Assembly (NCBI GenBank): GCA_963965975.1
Contig: OZ014412.1
Location: 312,501-376,500 of the forward strand
DNA from: Xestospongia bergquistia
Taxonomy: Eukaryota > Porifera > Demospongiae > Haplosclerida > Petrosiidae
Length of the DNA stretch: 64,000 nt
Direction: 5' to 3'
Both the position numbers and the translations under genes were made by a program. Each line of letters begins with the position of its first letter. Positions within the stretch are counted from its first letter, which is position 1. The notes beneath the pieces were generated by a model. The model was not told the DNA's origin, did no database searches, and saw nothing but the letters and a program-made list of their open reading frames with translations. This document shows positions 12,049 through 24,632 of this stretch, in pieces.

Positions 12049-14812
12049 TCATTTGATATTATCATATACATCAGTACTATCTTGATTTATTGTCTCATAA
12101 ACTGGAGGAATAATCAGTGATGATTGTTGTTCCATTCTACTATATGATACATTCTCTGTTACTTCAATTGATGACTGATCATATGATCCTTTAGTTAGAC
12201 CATATGCTTCATTTTTTACTGAGAAGAACTCTTTTATCACTGGACTACTCTCACCTCTACTCTCTTTAGTACTGGACACTAATAGAACACACACACATAT
12301 ACAAACAGTGGTAATAGTTACTATTATATTGTACTGACCTTTATATATCAAGATTATTATAACAATTATGATAACAACTATTAGTACTAGGAAGATAATA
12401 ATACTAATAATAATACCAGCAATAACTACATCACTTAGTACTAGATATAAAAGAGACAGATATAATCAACAACACTAATAATATATATAACTTACTACTA
12501 GGTCTACTATCTGTAGACTGGGGACTTGTTATAGTGGATGTGGCTGATATTGGAGGTATTCCTGTAGTAGTAGGAGTTGGTCCTATATTATTAATACATA
12601 AATTACATGTATTTATTGAAATTACAGTCACTTACTTGGTACAATCATAATAACTGAAGAGTTTCCTGATTGTTCTGATTTCCCATATATATTACTAGAT
12701 ATAACAATGAATTGATATCTTCCTGGACTTAGTTCTACTTCAATAGTAGCATTTATACTAACTCCATTAAACTCTGATAATTGTGGTCTCACAGTCATCA
12801 TAGTCTGATTAATATCCAATACAATAATAATGTAATGGAAAGTAGAGACATCAGTTATACCAGAATACATTGTATAGATAGAAAGGATAGCTTGACCTGG
12901 ATGATCTCCTGATACTGAACTAATAATAGGTTTAGATGGTATACCTACATTATATTATAATAACAATACTATAGTTGATATATACTACTTACCAGTTATA
13001 ACATTAATAGTATTACTTCTCATCATATCATTACCAATACTATTAGTAACAGTTACTATACAACTGTACTTTGTACCAGCAGTTACTGGACCTACTGATA
13101 TACTCTCTACAATACACTCATTCATTGAAGTACATAATAAAGTGCTAGTAAGTTCACTAGAATTATCACTCTCTTCTAGTTCTTTACAAGATATACTGAT
13201 GTTATTTAATGGAATACCTCCAGTATGTAGAAATGTCCACTTTACAGTCAGATTACCATTAACATTAGTTAATAGAACACTTTGTAGTTCAGGAACTAGA
13301 CACACAATAAAATAACTACATTATAACTGATCATTACTTACCTGTTGATGTAGTGTTAAAGATGACAACAGTACTAGAGTTACTAGCTAATGTTCCAAGT
13401 ACATTATGAGTAGAATAAGCTCTTACTCTTACAGAATACTGTGTATTAGGATATAGACCAGTTATCATTACACTGTTAATAAAGGTAGGATCTGTACTAT
13501 TAGTAGCAGTATAGTTTATTGTTACAGTTGATAAACCATTAGTTAATGAATCTAACATCACTCTAAATAGAGAGAGAGGTGATGTACCCAGTACAGCAGG
13601 ATTACGCCATGTTAGATTAACTGTAGTAGATCCTGGATCACCTATAATACTAACTTCTCGTGGTTGTGAGGGAGGATCTATAACAGAGAGAATATAACAT
13701 AAACAAAAGAAGACTTTACTTACCAACAACTACTAGTTCAATGATATTACTAATAGACAAAGTAGTATTAACTAGTGTGTTCTCTAATGTATTATTATAA
13801 TGACCACCATCACTTAATAATACTGATGTAATCATAAGTTGACCCAATATATCACTATTAAATCTTCCACCTGATGATATAGATAATCCTCCATCTTTAC
13901 TCCAACTAGATGATGGGATAGGATTACCACTAATATTAGTATATGATGTAATAATGACATCATTATTAGTGATAATATATACTGGTCCACTCTGTACTAT
14001 ACCTTCAGGACCATCTATAATAAACAGACAGTTCTATTATATTATAATATGAGACATGTCTTACTTACATTGTACATCTAGTATGAAGTATCCTGTTGAG
14101 TTACCCCCTTCATTAGATGCTACCATACTATAATTACCAGACTGATAACGAGACACAGATGAGAAGGTAATATATGGATATACTGATATATAAGGATTAG
14201 CACTATCAGGACTAATGACCACTTCATTATAGAACCAAGTAAAGTGAGGTAATAGAGGATAACCTGTTGTGTTCTCAATATTAAATGAAAAGGTAGTGTT
14301 CTCTATCACATACTGTGGAATAGACACTTGATGAAGTATAGGAAGGTCTAAGCAGAAAGAACAATGTTATTGTTTATGAAATATTTGAACATACGAATAA
14401 TTCTCAGAGTAAAATTTGCCATAACATCATTACTCTGTGCACACTCTAGTAATGCCATATCTAGTGATCTATCAAATGTTAATATAGTGAGATTAGAACG
14501 AGATATTCCATTTCCAACAGGTACACCAGTAGCCATAAAGTTCTCACTATTAGGAGGCATCCCTGTACCATTTATATTAAAATCTAATAAGATTGGATTG
14601 TTTCCAACTCTAGTGAGAATCCAGTTAGTGAAAGTAATAATGCCTTTATTGAAAGTCACTTCACAATATACTCTAATATTCATAGCACCCTCCACTGCAG
14701 CTAGTACAGGAGTCTGACCATCTTGTGAGACAGGATATGTTGACAATCCATTAGAATTATCTAATAGACTTACAAGACCCAACACAACAGCTACTACATG
14801 AAGATACTCCAT
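12049..14812 (-). CDS. IFR5: class B Ig/FN3 receptor with ITAM-like tail
   Basis: Complete gene: complement(join(12049..12278,12339..12440,12496..12582,12636..12944,12993..13295,13342..13677,13724..14014,14069..14347,14395..14812)), 784 residues with consistent phases. The signal peptide is MEYLHVVAVVLGLVSLL. D1 has VYCEV...LLECAQS. D2 and D3 are Cys-less Ig-like, D4-D6 FN3-like, followed by stalk, TM and a tail with VYETINQDSTDVYDNIK. D1 differs from IFR3 at many positions while the other exons are nearly the same, suggesting faster change at the membrane-distal domain. Membrane receptor by inference. Confidence 0.9.
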
Positions 14813-14879
14813 AGTATATGTTATGTAAACATCCTCTAGTTATTATGTGTAAAAGAATTCATATAATATCATACAACAT

Positions 14880-14978
14880 AGGAACAGTTGTGTAGACCAC
14901 TTGACCAAATATTAGAGATAATGCTAACAGAACTAAAAGAACTATGACCATCTTTAGCATATAATAAAAGTGTGGCTG
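14880..14978 (-). pseudogene. Relic of a class A exon 1 and its upstream box
   Basis: The minus strand reads MVIVLLVLLALSLIFGQ..., a class A signal peptide with a start codon but no following exons. A GTGTGGCTG box lies just upstream (about 14970-14978), as in live class A genes, so promoter and signal peptide of a lost gene survive together. Confidence 0.55.
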
Positions 14979-15018
14979 TAACTTTAAAGTTTATATAATT
15001 TTAATAATTCATATAACA

Positions 15019-17772
15019 TCATTTGATATTATCATATACATCAGTATTATCTTGATTTATTGTCTCATAAACTGGAGGAGTAATCAGTGATGATTGTTGT
15101 TCCATTCTACTATATGATACATTCTCTGTTACTTTAATTGATGACTGATCATATGATCCTTTAGTTAGACCATATGCTTCATTTTTTACTGAAAAGAACT
15201 CTTTTATCACTGGACTACTCTCACCTCTACTCTCTTTAGTACTGGACACTAATAGAACACACATACACACATACATACAGTGTTAATAGTTACTATTATA
15301 TAGTACTGACCTTTATATATCAAGATTATTATAACAATTAAGATAACAACTATTAGTACTAGGAAGATAATAATACTAATAATAATACCAGCAATAACTA
15401 CATCACTTAGTACTAGATATAAAAGAGACAGATATAATCAACAACACTAATAATATATATAACTTACTACTAGGTCTACTATCTGTAGACTGAGGACTTC
15501 TTATAGTGGGTGTGGCTGATACTGGAGGTATTCCTGTAGTAGTAGGAGTTGGTCCTATATTATTAATACATAAATTACATGTATTTATTGAAATTACAGT
15601 CACTTACTTGGTACAATCATAATAACTGAAGAGTTTCCTGATTGTTCTGATTTCCCATATATATTACTAGATATAACAATGAATTGATATCTTCCTGGAC
15701 TTAGTTCTACTTCAATAGTAGCATTTATACTAACTCCATTAAACTCTAATAATTGTGGTGTCACAGTCATCATAGTCTGATTAATACCCAGTACAATAAT
15801 AATGTAATGGAAAGTAGAGACATCAGTTATACCAGAATACATTGTATAGATAGAAAGGATAGCTTGACCTGGATGATCTCCTGATACTGAACTAATAATA
15901 GGTTTAGATGGAATACCTACATTGTATTATAATAACAATACTATAGTTGATATATACTACTTACCAGTTATAACATTAATAGTCTTACTTCTCATCATAT
16001 CATTACCAATACTATTAGTAACAGTTACTATACAACTGTACTTTGTACCAGCAGTTACTGGACCTACTGATATACTCTCTACAATACATTCATTCATTGA
16101 AGTACATAATAAAGTGCTAGTAAGTTCACTAGAATTATCACTCTCTTCTAGTTCTTCACAAGATATACTGATGTTATTTAATGGAATACCTCCAGTATGT
16201 AGAAATGTCCACATTACAGTCAGATTACTATTAACATTAGTTAATAGAACACTTTGTAGTTCAGGAACTAGATACAATATAATAACTACATTATAACTGA
16301 TCATTACTTACCTGTTGATGTAGTGTTAAAGATGACAACAGTACTAGAGTTACTAGCTAATCTTCCCACTACATTATGAACAGAATAAGCTCTCACTCTT
16401 ACAGAATATTGTGTATTAGGATATAGACCAGTTATCATTACACTGTTAATAAAGGTAGGATCTGTACTATTAGTAGCAGTATAGTTTATCATTATAGTTG
16501 ATAAACCATTAGTTAATGGATCTAACGTCACTCTAAATAGAGAGAGAGGTGATGTACCCAGTACAGCAGGATTACGCCATGTTAGATTAACTGTAGTAGA
16601 TCCTGGATCACCTATAATACTAACTTCTCGTGGTTGTGAGGGAGGATCTATAACAGAGAGAATATAACATGAACAAAAGAAGACTTTACTTACCAACAAC
16701 TACTAGTTCAATGATATTACTAATAGACAAAGTAGTATTAACTATTGTGTTCTCTAATGTATTATTATAATAACCACCATCACTTAATAATACTGATGTA
16801 ATCATAAGTTGACCCAATATATCACTATTAAATCTTCCACCTGATGATATAGATAATCCTCCATCTTTACTCCAACTAGATGATGGGATAGGATTACCAC
16901 TAATATTAGTATATGATGTAATAATGACATCATTATTAGTGATAATATATACTGGTCCACTCTGTATTATAGCTTCAGGACCATCTATAATAAACAGACA
17001 GTTCTATTATATTATAATATGAGACATGTCTTACTTACATTGTACATCTAGTATGAAGTATCCTGTTGAGTTACCCCCTTCATTAGATGCTATAATACTA
17101 TAATTACCAGACCGAGAACGAGACACAGATGAGAAGGTAATATATGGATATACTGATATATTAGGATTAGTACTATCAGGACTAATGACCACTTCATTAT
17201 AGAACCAAGTAAAGTGAGGTAATAGAGGATAACCTGTTGTGTTCTCAATATTAAATGAAAAGGTAGTGTTCTCAGCCACAGACTGTGGGATAGACACTTG
17301 ATGAAGTATAGGAAGGTCTGAGTATAGATATTTATGGAAACATATAAATTACTTACAAAGCAACTTACTAACAATTCTTAATGTAAAATTAGCTAGCACT
17401 GTGTTACCAAGTCCACACTCTAGTAATGCCATATCCAGTGAACTATCAAATGTTAATATAGTGAGATTAGAACGAGATATTTCATTTCCAATAGGTACAC
17501 CAGTAGCCATAAAGTTCTCACTATTAGATGTCCCTGTACCCTAATGCTAAAGGGAATCTAAGCTCTCCAACTTTAGTAAGTTGCCATGTAGTAAAAACAG
17601 TGTTATTTTCAAAGGTCACTTCACAGAACACCATAACATTCATAGCACCCTCCACTGCAGCTAGTACAGGAGTCTGACCATCTTGTGAAACAGGATATGT
17701 TGACAATCCATTAGAATTATCTAATAGACTTATAAGACCCAACAGAACAGCTACTACATGAAGATACTCCAT
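15019..17772 (-). pseudogene. IFR6: class B Ig/FN3 receptor with exon 1 frameshift
   Basis: All nine exons are present: complement(join(15019..15248,15311..15412,15468..15554,15608..15916,15965..16267,16312..16647,16694..16984,17039..17317,17369..17772)). Exon 1 is 404 nt, which leaves the wrong remainder; sister genes have 415 and 418. The shift lies near 17530-17550, inside D1 between the conserved Trp strand and the NSENFMA segment, and reading on gives a stop after about 82 residues. Everything downstream, including the D1 C-terminus (LLECGLG) and the ITAM-like tail (QDNTDVYDNIK), is in good order. It is either a young pseudogene or an assembly error at one site. Confidence 0.8.
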
Positions 17773-17839
17773 AGTATATGTTATGTAAACATCCTCTAGT
17801 TATTATGTGTAAAAGAATTCATATAATATCATACAACAT

Positions 17840-17910
17840 AGGAACAGTTGTATAGACCACTTCACCAAATGTTAGAGATAATGCTAACAGAACTAAAAGA
17901 ACTATGCCAG
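17840..17910 (-). pseudogene. Relic of a class A exon 1 signal peptide
   Basis: Short minus-strand match to a class A signal peptide and mature start, nearly the same as the relic near 8083-8150. No exons follow. Confidence 0.5.
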
Positions 17911-17944
17911 TGAAGTTTATATAATTTTAATAATTTATATAATA

Positions 17945-20834
17945 TTATTTGATATTATCATATACATCAGTACTATCTTGATTTATTGTCTCATAAACTG
18001 GAGGAGTAATCAGTGATGATTGTTGTTCCATTCTACTATATGATACATTCTCTGTTACTTCAATTGATGACTGATCATATGATCCTTTAGTTAGACCATA
18101 TGCTTCATTTTTTACTGAAAAGAACTCTTTTATCACTGGACTACTCTCACCTCTACTCTCTTTAGTACTGGACACTAATAGAACACACACACATACATAC
18201 ATACATACATACATACAGTGTTAATAGTTACTATTATATAGTACTGACCTTTATATATCAAGATTATTATAACAATTAAGATAACAACTATTAGTACTAG
18301 GAAGATAAAAATACTAATAATAATACCAGCAATAACTACATCACTTAGTACTAGATATAAAAGAGACAGATATAATCAACAACACTAATAATATATATAA
18401 CTTACTACTAGGTCTACTATCTGTAGACTGGGGACTTGTTATAGTGGGTGTGGCTGATATTGGAGGTATTCCTGTTGTAGTAGGAGTTGGTCCTACAGTT
18501 GACATAATATGTATATTATCTGTACATACAAAAAACACTCACTTGGTTGGACAGTGATCTCTCCAGTTGTTATGGTAAACTTAGAAGAACCATATTTGTT
18601 TAAAGTGGTAATATTAAATGAGAATGATCCTCCATTAGTTAATACAATAGTAAGAGGTACTATAGTATTACTGATATACTTCATAAAAGAAAAGCTCTCA
18701 GTTTGTACAATAGAGTTATCAGTTATATTAATAATAGTTACATTGAACTGGAAGGTACTATTGTCACCAGGTGAACGAGTACGAACCTCAAGAGTCACTT
18801 GACCAGGAGATGATATAGTTGATATTAGTTCAGGTATTGATGGTATACCTATTGTATAATATAATATTAATAATATTATGATTATGTAAATATTGAATAT
18901 ATTGTTTTAACTAACAAATTTATAACTTACTTGTTTATATGTTAGTAATTATAATACTATAAATTAAGTTAGTTACATAAACTATCAATTACTACCATAT
19001 ACCATATATGGTAATATTACCTTCAGTAGATATAATATTAGAGATGTTCCTCATATCAGTACCATTAGTATTGATAGCAGTAATACTACAGTAGTATCTC
19101 TCTCCAGCAAACACTGGACCTACACTAGTACTACCCATCAAATTATCATCAACACATCCAGTTAGATTAGAACATGATAACATATTATAAAGTTGATTTG
19201 AACTATCCTCTCCATCAATAACACAATACACCTCTACATCATCAATATCTTGACCTCCAGTATGACGAAATATCCATGATATATTAATATTACCATTAGA
19301 TGGAATAACATTGACTGTCTGGAACATTGGAGCTAACAGATAACAGAGATATATCATATATAGACACATTGATATAACACAATTACCTCCTCTCATTGTC
19401 ATAAAGGTAATTGGATTACTGGGTTCACTATCTAATATACCAATGGTGTCTCCCATGGCAACAGCTATCACAGTAACATTATATGTAGTACTGGGGATAA
19501 TGCCCCTGATAATTAATGTAGTATTAGTAGTATTTAAGATGACATCAGAGGGAGGAGGTGGTACCATGATAACATGATAATAACTAACAGTTGGAGTACC
19601 CAGTTCAATAGGAGGTGACCATGTTAGTTTGACACTTGTATCAGTGACATCCATCTCTCTCACATTAAGAGGAGGACCAGGTATTACTGATAAGAGAGAG
19701 TATTATAATTTATGACAACAGTAATGATATTATCTATATACCTGCTATAATGAGTTGTACTGTTTGATAGAGACCTGATCCTATACCATTACTAACAATA
19801 CAGGTATATGTACCATTATCTTCATTGGTAACATTAGTTATTGTAATCTTTCCATCTACTGATGTATTAAAATGATCACCAGGAGTTATGAGTGTATTAT
19901 CTGGACCAGTCCAAGTCACATTAGGTAGAGGATTACCCTCTATATCAGTAAATGCTATCAAAGTCACTGTATTACCAGATAGTACTAGTTGAGATCTTCC
20001 ATCTCTTGTAGCAGTAGGAACATCTGTTAATATATACACAATACTTAAAAGTTTATTATATTATTAAATATTTACTTACATTGTATATCTAGTATAAAAC
20101 TAGTGGTAGTTGATCCAGCATTATTACTAACAGTAAGTGTATAGTTACCAGACTGGTTACGTTGAACATTAGTAAGTGTTATAATGAAGTTAGTTAGTAT
20201 AATATCATTACTGCTATTAGATAGTAGGGGTTGACCCTCATGTGTCCACTGTGATGTTAGTAGAGGAGGAAATGGAGTAGAAGCTCCTCCTATAGTTAGA
20301 TTTACTGTAATATTATTACCCTCTATTACTGACTGAGTACTAACAGGAGTTAATAGAGATGGAAGAACTAATATGTAAATAAAATATAATGAAAAAAGGA
20401 GTACTTATATTACCTGGAAAACCTAAGTTAAATTCTCTTGATGTACCTGGAAAACTTTGTGCACAGTCTACTTGTGCCATATCAAACTCATTGGTAAAAT
20501 TTAATATAGTGAAGTTAGTTTCATATGTTAGTGATATGCCTGGTATGACATCTCCAATAGCTGTGATTTTACCCAACAGGTTTGCTGGAGATATTAGCTC
20601 ACCAGCAGAATTAAAATCAGGTATAACTAGATTATTATCTGATTGTCGTTTGACTAACCATCTTGTTTGTACTAGTCCATTATTGTAGATCATACAATAA
20701 AGAGATACGTTGAGTGTCCCTTCCTCAGCAAACACATAAGCTGGACCATTATCAGTATTAGGAACAGTTGTGAAGATTTGACTGTACGCTAAAGATACTG
20801 TTAACAGAATTAGAAGTATGACCATCTTCAGCAA
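17945..20834 (-). CDS. IFR7: class A Ig/FN3 receptor with ITAM-like tail
   Basis: Complete gene: complement(join(17945..18174,18249..18350,18406..18492,18543..18848,19021..19332,19387..19686,19742..20023,20080..20367,20414..20834)), about 775 residues. Start MLKMVILLILLTVSLAYSQ; MVILL three codons later is an alternative. D1 has LYCMI and VDCAQS, D2 is Cys-less, D3 has the single distal Cys, D4-D6 are FN3-like, then stalk, TM and a tail with VYETINQDSTDVYDNIK. Exon 1 is almost identical in protein and DNA to exon 1 of IFR11, 23 kb away (one Asn/Ser difference in the predicted segment), although their 3' ends are quite different. Confidence 0.9.
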
Positions 20835-20843
20835 ATGCTAGAA

Positions 20844-20853
20844 GGCGTGGCTG
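20844..20853 (-). promoter_or_regulatory. CACC/GC-box-like motif upstream of IFR7
   Basis: GGCGTGGCTG, read CAGCCACGCC on the gene strand, 10 bp before the first ATG of IFR7. It has the same form as before IFR2 and IFR11. Role inferred from position only. Confidence 0.35.
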
Positions 20854-20938
20854 TATAATCTACATAGGCACAAGACAACTAGACAGTCATCTTATAAAAA
20901 TCTCCACAATTATTATGTTTAAAAGAATTCATATAACA

Positions 20939-23824
20939 TCATTTGATATTATCATATACATCAGTACTATCTTGATTTATTGTCTCATAAACTGGAGGAG
21001 TAATCAGTGATGATTGTTGTTCCATTCTACTATATGATACATTCTCTGTTACTTCAATTGATGACTGATCAGTTGGTCCTTTAGTTAGACCATATGCTTC
21101 ATTTTTTACTGAGAAGAACTCTTTTATTACTGGACTACTCTCACCTCTACTCTCTTTAGTACTGGACACTAATAGAACACATACACACATACATACATAC
21201 ATACATACAGTTGTAATAGTTACTATTATATAGTACTGACCTTTACATATCAAGATTATTATAACAATTAAGATAACAACTATTAGTACTAGGAAGATAA
21301 TAATACTAATAACAATACCAGCAATAACTACATCACTTAGTACTAGATATAAAAGAGACAGATATAATCAACAACACTAATAATATATATAACTTACTAC
21401 TAGGTCTACTATCTGTAGACTGGGGACTTGTTATAGTGGGTGTGGCTGATATTGGAGGTATTCCTGTAATAGTAGGAGTTGGTCCTACAGTTAACATAAT
21501 ATGTTAATTAATTCTACATATAAAAGACACTCACTTGGTTGGATAGTGATCTCTCCAGTTGTCATGGTAACCTTAGAAGAACCATATTTGTTTGAATTGG
21601 TAATATTAAATGAGAATGATCCTCCATTAGTTAATACAATAGTAAGAGGTACTATAGTATTACTGATATACTTCATAAAAGAAAAGCTCTCAGTTTGTAC
21701 AATAGAGTTATCAGTTATATTAATAATAGTTACATTGAACTGGAAGGTACTATTGTCACCAGGTGAACGAGTACGAACCTCAAGAGTCACTTGACCAGGA
21801 GATGATATAGTTGATATTAGTTCAGGTATTGATGGTATACCTATTGTGTAATATAATATTAATAATATTATGATTATGTAAATATTGAATATATTGTTTT
21901 AACTAACAAATTTATAACTTACTTGTTTATATGTTAGTAATTATAATACTATAAATTAAGTTAGTTACACAAACTATCAATTACTACCATATACCATATA
22001 TGGTAATATTACCTTCAGTAGATATAATATTAGAGATGTTCCTCATATCAGTACCATTAGTATTGATAGCAGTAATACTACAGTAGTATCTCTCTCCAGC
22101 AAACACTGGACCTACACTAGTACTACCCATCAAATTATCATCAACACATCCAGTTAGATTAGAACATGATAATATATTATAAAGTTGATTTGAACTATCC
22201 TCTCCATCAATAACACAATACACCTCTACATCATCAATATCTTGACCTCCAGTATGACAAAATATCCATGATATATTAATATTACCATTAGATGGAATAA
22301 CATTGACTGTTTGGAACATTGGAGCTAACAGATAACAGAGATATATCATATATACACATTGATATAACACAATTACCTCCTCTCATTGTCATAAAGGTAA
22401 TTGGATTACTGGGTTCACTCTTTAATAGACCAATGGTGTCTCCCATGGCAACAGCTATCACAGTAACATTATATGTAGTACTGGGGATAATGCCCCTGAT
22501 AATTAATGTAGTATTAGTAGTATTTAAGATGACATCAGAGGGAGGAGGTGGTACCATGACAACATGATAATAACTAACAGTTGGAGTACCCAGTTCAATA
22601 GGAGGTGACCATGTTAGTTTGACACTTGTATCAGTGACATCCATCTCTCTTACATTAAGAGGAGGACCAGGTATTACTGATAAGAGAGTGTATTATAATT
22701 TATGACAACAGTAATGATATTATCTATATACCTGCTATAATGAGTTGTACTGTTTGATATAGACCTGATCCTATACCATTACTAACAATACAGGTATATG
22801 TACCATTATCTTCATTGGTAACATTAGTTATTGTAATCTGTCCATCTACTGATGTATTAAAATGATCACCAGGAGTTATGAGTGTATTATCTGGACCAGT
22901 CCAAGTCACATTAGGTACAGGATTACTCTCTATATCAGTAAATGCTATTAAAGTCACTGTATTACCAGATAGTACTAGTTGAGATCTTCCATCTCTTGTA
23001 CCAGTTAGAACATCTGTTAATATATACACAATACTTAAAAGTTTATTATATTATTAAATATTTACTTACATTGTATATCTAGTATAAAACTAGTGGTAGT
23101 GGATCCAGCATCATTACTAACAGTAAATGTATAGTTACCAGACTGGTTACGTTGAACATTAGTAAGTGTTATAATGAAGTCACTTAGTATAATATCATTA
23201 CTGTCATTAGATAGTAGGGGTTGACCCTCATGTGTCCACTGTGATATGAGTAGAGGAGGGAATGGAGTAGGTGTTCCTCCTACAGTTAGGTTTACTGTAA
23301 TATTATTACCCTCTATTACTGACTGTGTACTAACAGGAGTTAATAGAGATGGGAGAACTAGAAAACATAAATAAATAGCACATAAAAACAGATTACATAC
23401 CTGGCAATCCTAAATTGAATGTTTTTGTTAGGCCATCATTTGGTCCACATTGTATTTGTACCAGATCAAACTCACTTGTAAAATTGAGTATAGTAAAGTT
23501 AGTTTCATATGTTAGATTTAGCAGAGAATCTGGTATGACATTTCCAATAGCTGTTATTTTACTCAACAGGACATTAGGAGATGTAAGTTCACCAGCAGCA
23601 TTATAATCAGTTATAAGTATCATGTTATCTGTTTGCCTTCTAACAAACCATCTTGTTTGTACTTGAATATTCTGACTAATAACCTCACAATAAAGAGATA
23701 CATTGAGTGTCCCTTCTTCAGCAAACACATAAGCTGGACCATTGTTAGTACTAGGAACAGTTGTGAAGATAACTTGACTTGATGTTGTAGATACTACTAC
23801 TAGAACTGTAAGTATGAAGAACAT
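20939..23824 (-). CDS. IFR8: class A Ig/FN3 receptor with ITAM-like tail
   Basis: Complete gene: complement(join(20939..21168,21241..21342,21398..21484,21535..21840,22013..22324,22377..22676,22732..23013,23070..23357,23401..23824)), 776 residues. The signal peptide is MFFILTVLVVVSTTSSQ, shared with IFR12 and, shortened, with IFR10. D1 has LYCEV and IQCGPN. D2 is Cys-less Ig-like, D3 has one Cys, and D5 has four Cys. The tail is VYETINQDSTDVYDNIK. Its stop codon lies only about 105 bp from the IFR7 start codon, so promoters here must be very compact or transcription may run through. Confidence 0.9.
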
Positions 23825-23841
23825 GATGATCTATCCACAAT

Positions 23842-23854
23842 GGAGGTGTGGCTG
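23842..23854 (-). promoter_or_regulatory. CACC-box-like motif upstream of IFR8
   Basis: GGAGGTGTGGCTG, read CAGCCACACCTCC on the gene strand, 18 bp before the IFR8 start codon. The same 13-mer precedes IFR10 and IFR12. It resembles a KLF-type CACCC site; function is inferred. Confidence 0.4.
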
Positions 23855-23864
23855 AATATTAACA

Positions 23865-24570
23865 TTATCAAATATTATCTTGATTTGTTGTCTCATAAAC
23901 TGAAGTAGTAATAAGACAATATTATTATATGGATGTATCAATGTCCACTTTAAAGTGAGATTGATATAACACTTAAAATAAGTATATATATATATATATA
24001 TACACACTATAACATTATATATGTACTATACAACTGTAGTTTGTAAACGTATACCTATATTATATTATAATAACAATACTATAGTTGATATATACTATTT
24101 ACCAGTTATAACATTAATAGTCTTACTTCTCATCATATCATTACCAATACTATTAGTAACAGATACTATACAACTGTACTTTGTACCAGCAGTTACTGGA
24201 CCTACTGATATACTCTCTACAATACACTCATTCATTGAAGTACATAATAAAGTGCTTGTAAGTTCACTAGAATTATCACTCTCTTCTAGTTCTTCACAAG
24301 ATATACTGATGTTATTTAATGGAATACCTCCAGTATGTAGAAATGTCCACTTTACAGTCAGATTACCATTAACATTAGATAATAGAACACTTTGTAATTC
24401 AGGAACTAGACACACAATATAATAACTACATTATAACTGATCATTACTACCTGTTGATGTAGTGTTAAAGATGACAATAGTACTATAGTTACTAATGACA
24501 ACTGTTAGTATAAGGAACAATTGTGTAGGTCACTTGACATGATGTTATAGATACTGCTAACAGAACTGAG
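23865..24570 (-). pseudogene. Collapsed class B receptor: tail bit, D5 exon, D4 bit, signal-peptide bit
   Basis: Minus-strand pieces in this order from the left: a decayed tail (VYETTNQDNI then stop, about 23870-23920); a scrap of D5; a (TA)n run near 23987-24001; an intact-looking class B D5 exon (24103..24405, 303 nt, phase 1-1, open); the start of D4 (about 24449-24490); and a degraded signal peptide (24500-24570). The D5 exon has usable splice sites, but no gene is left around it. Confidence 0.65.
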
Positions 24571-24632
24571 ATATATGATGATGATGAGATGTGACTATAT
24601 ATTTATATTTTTTAAAATCAATACTACATACA

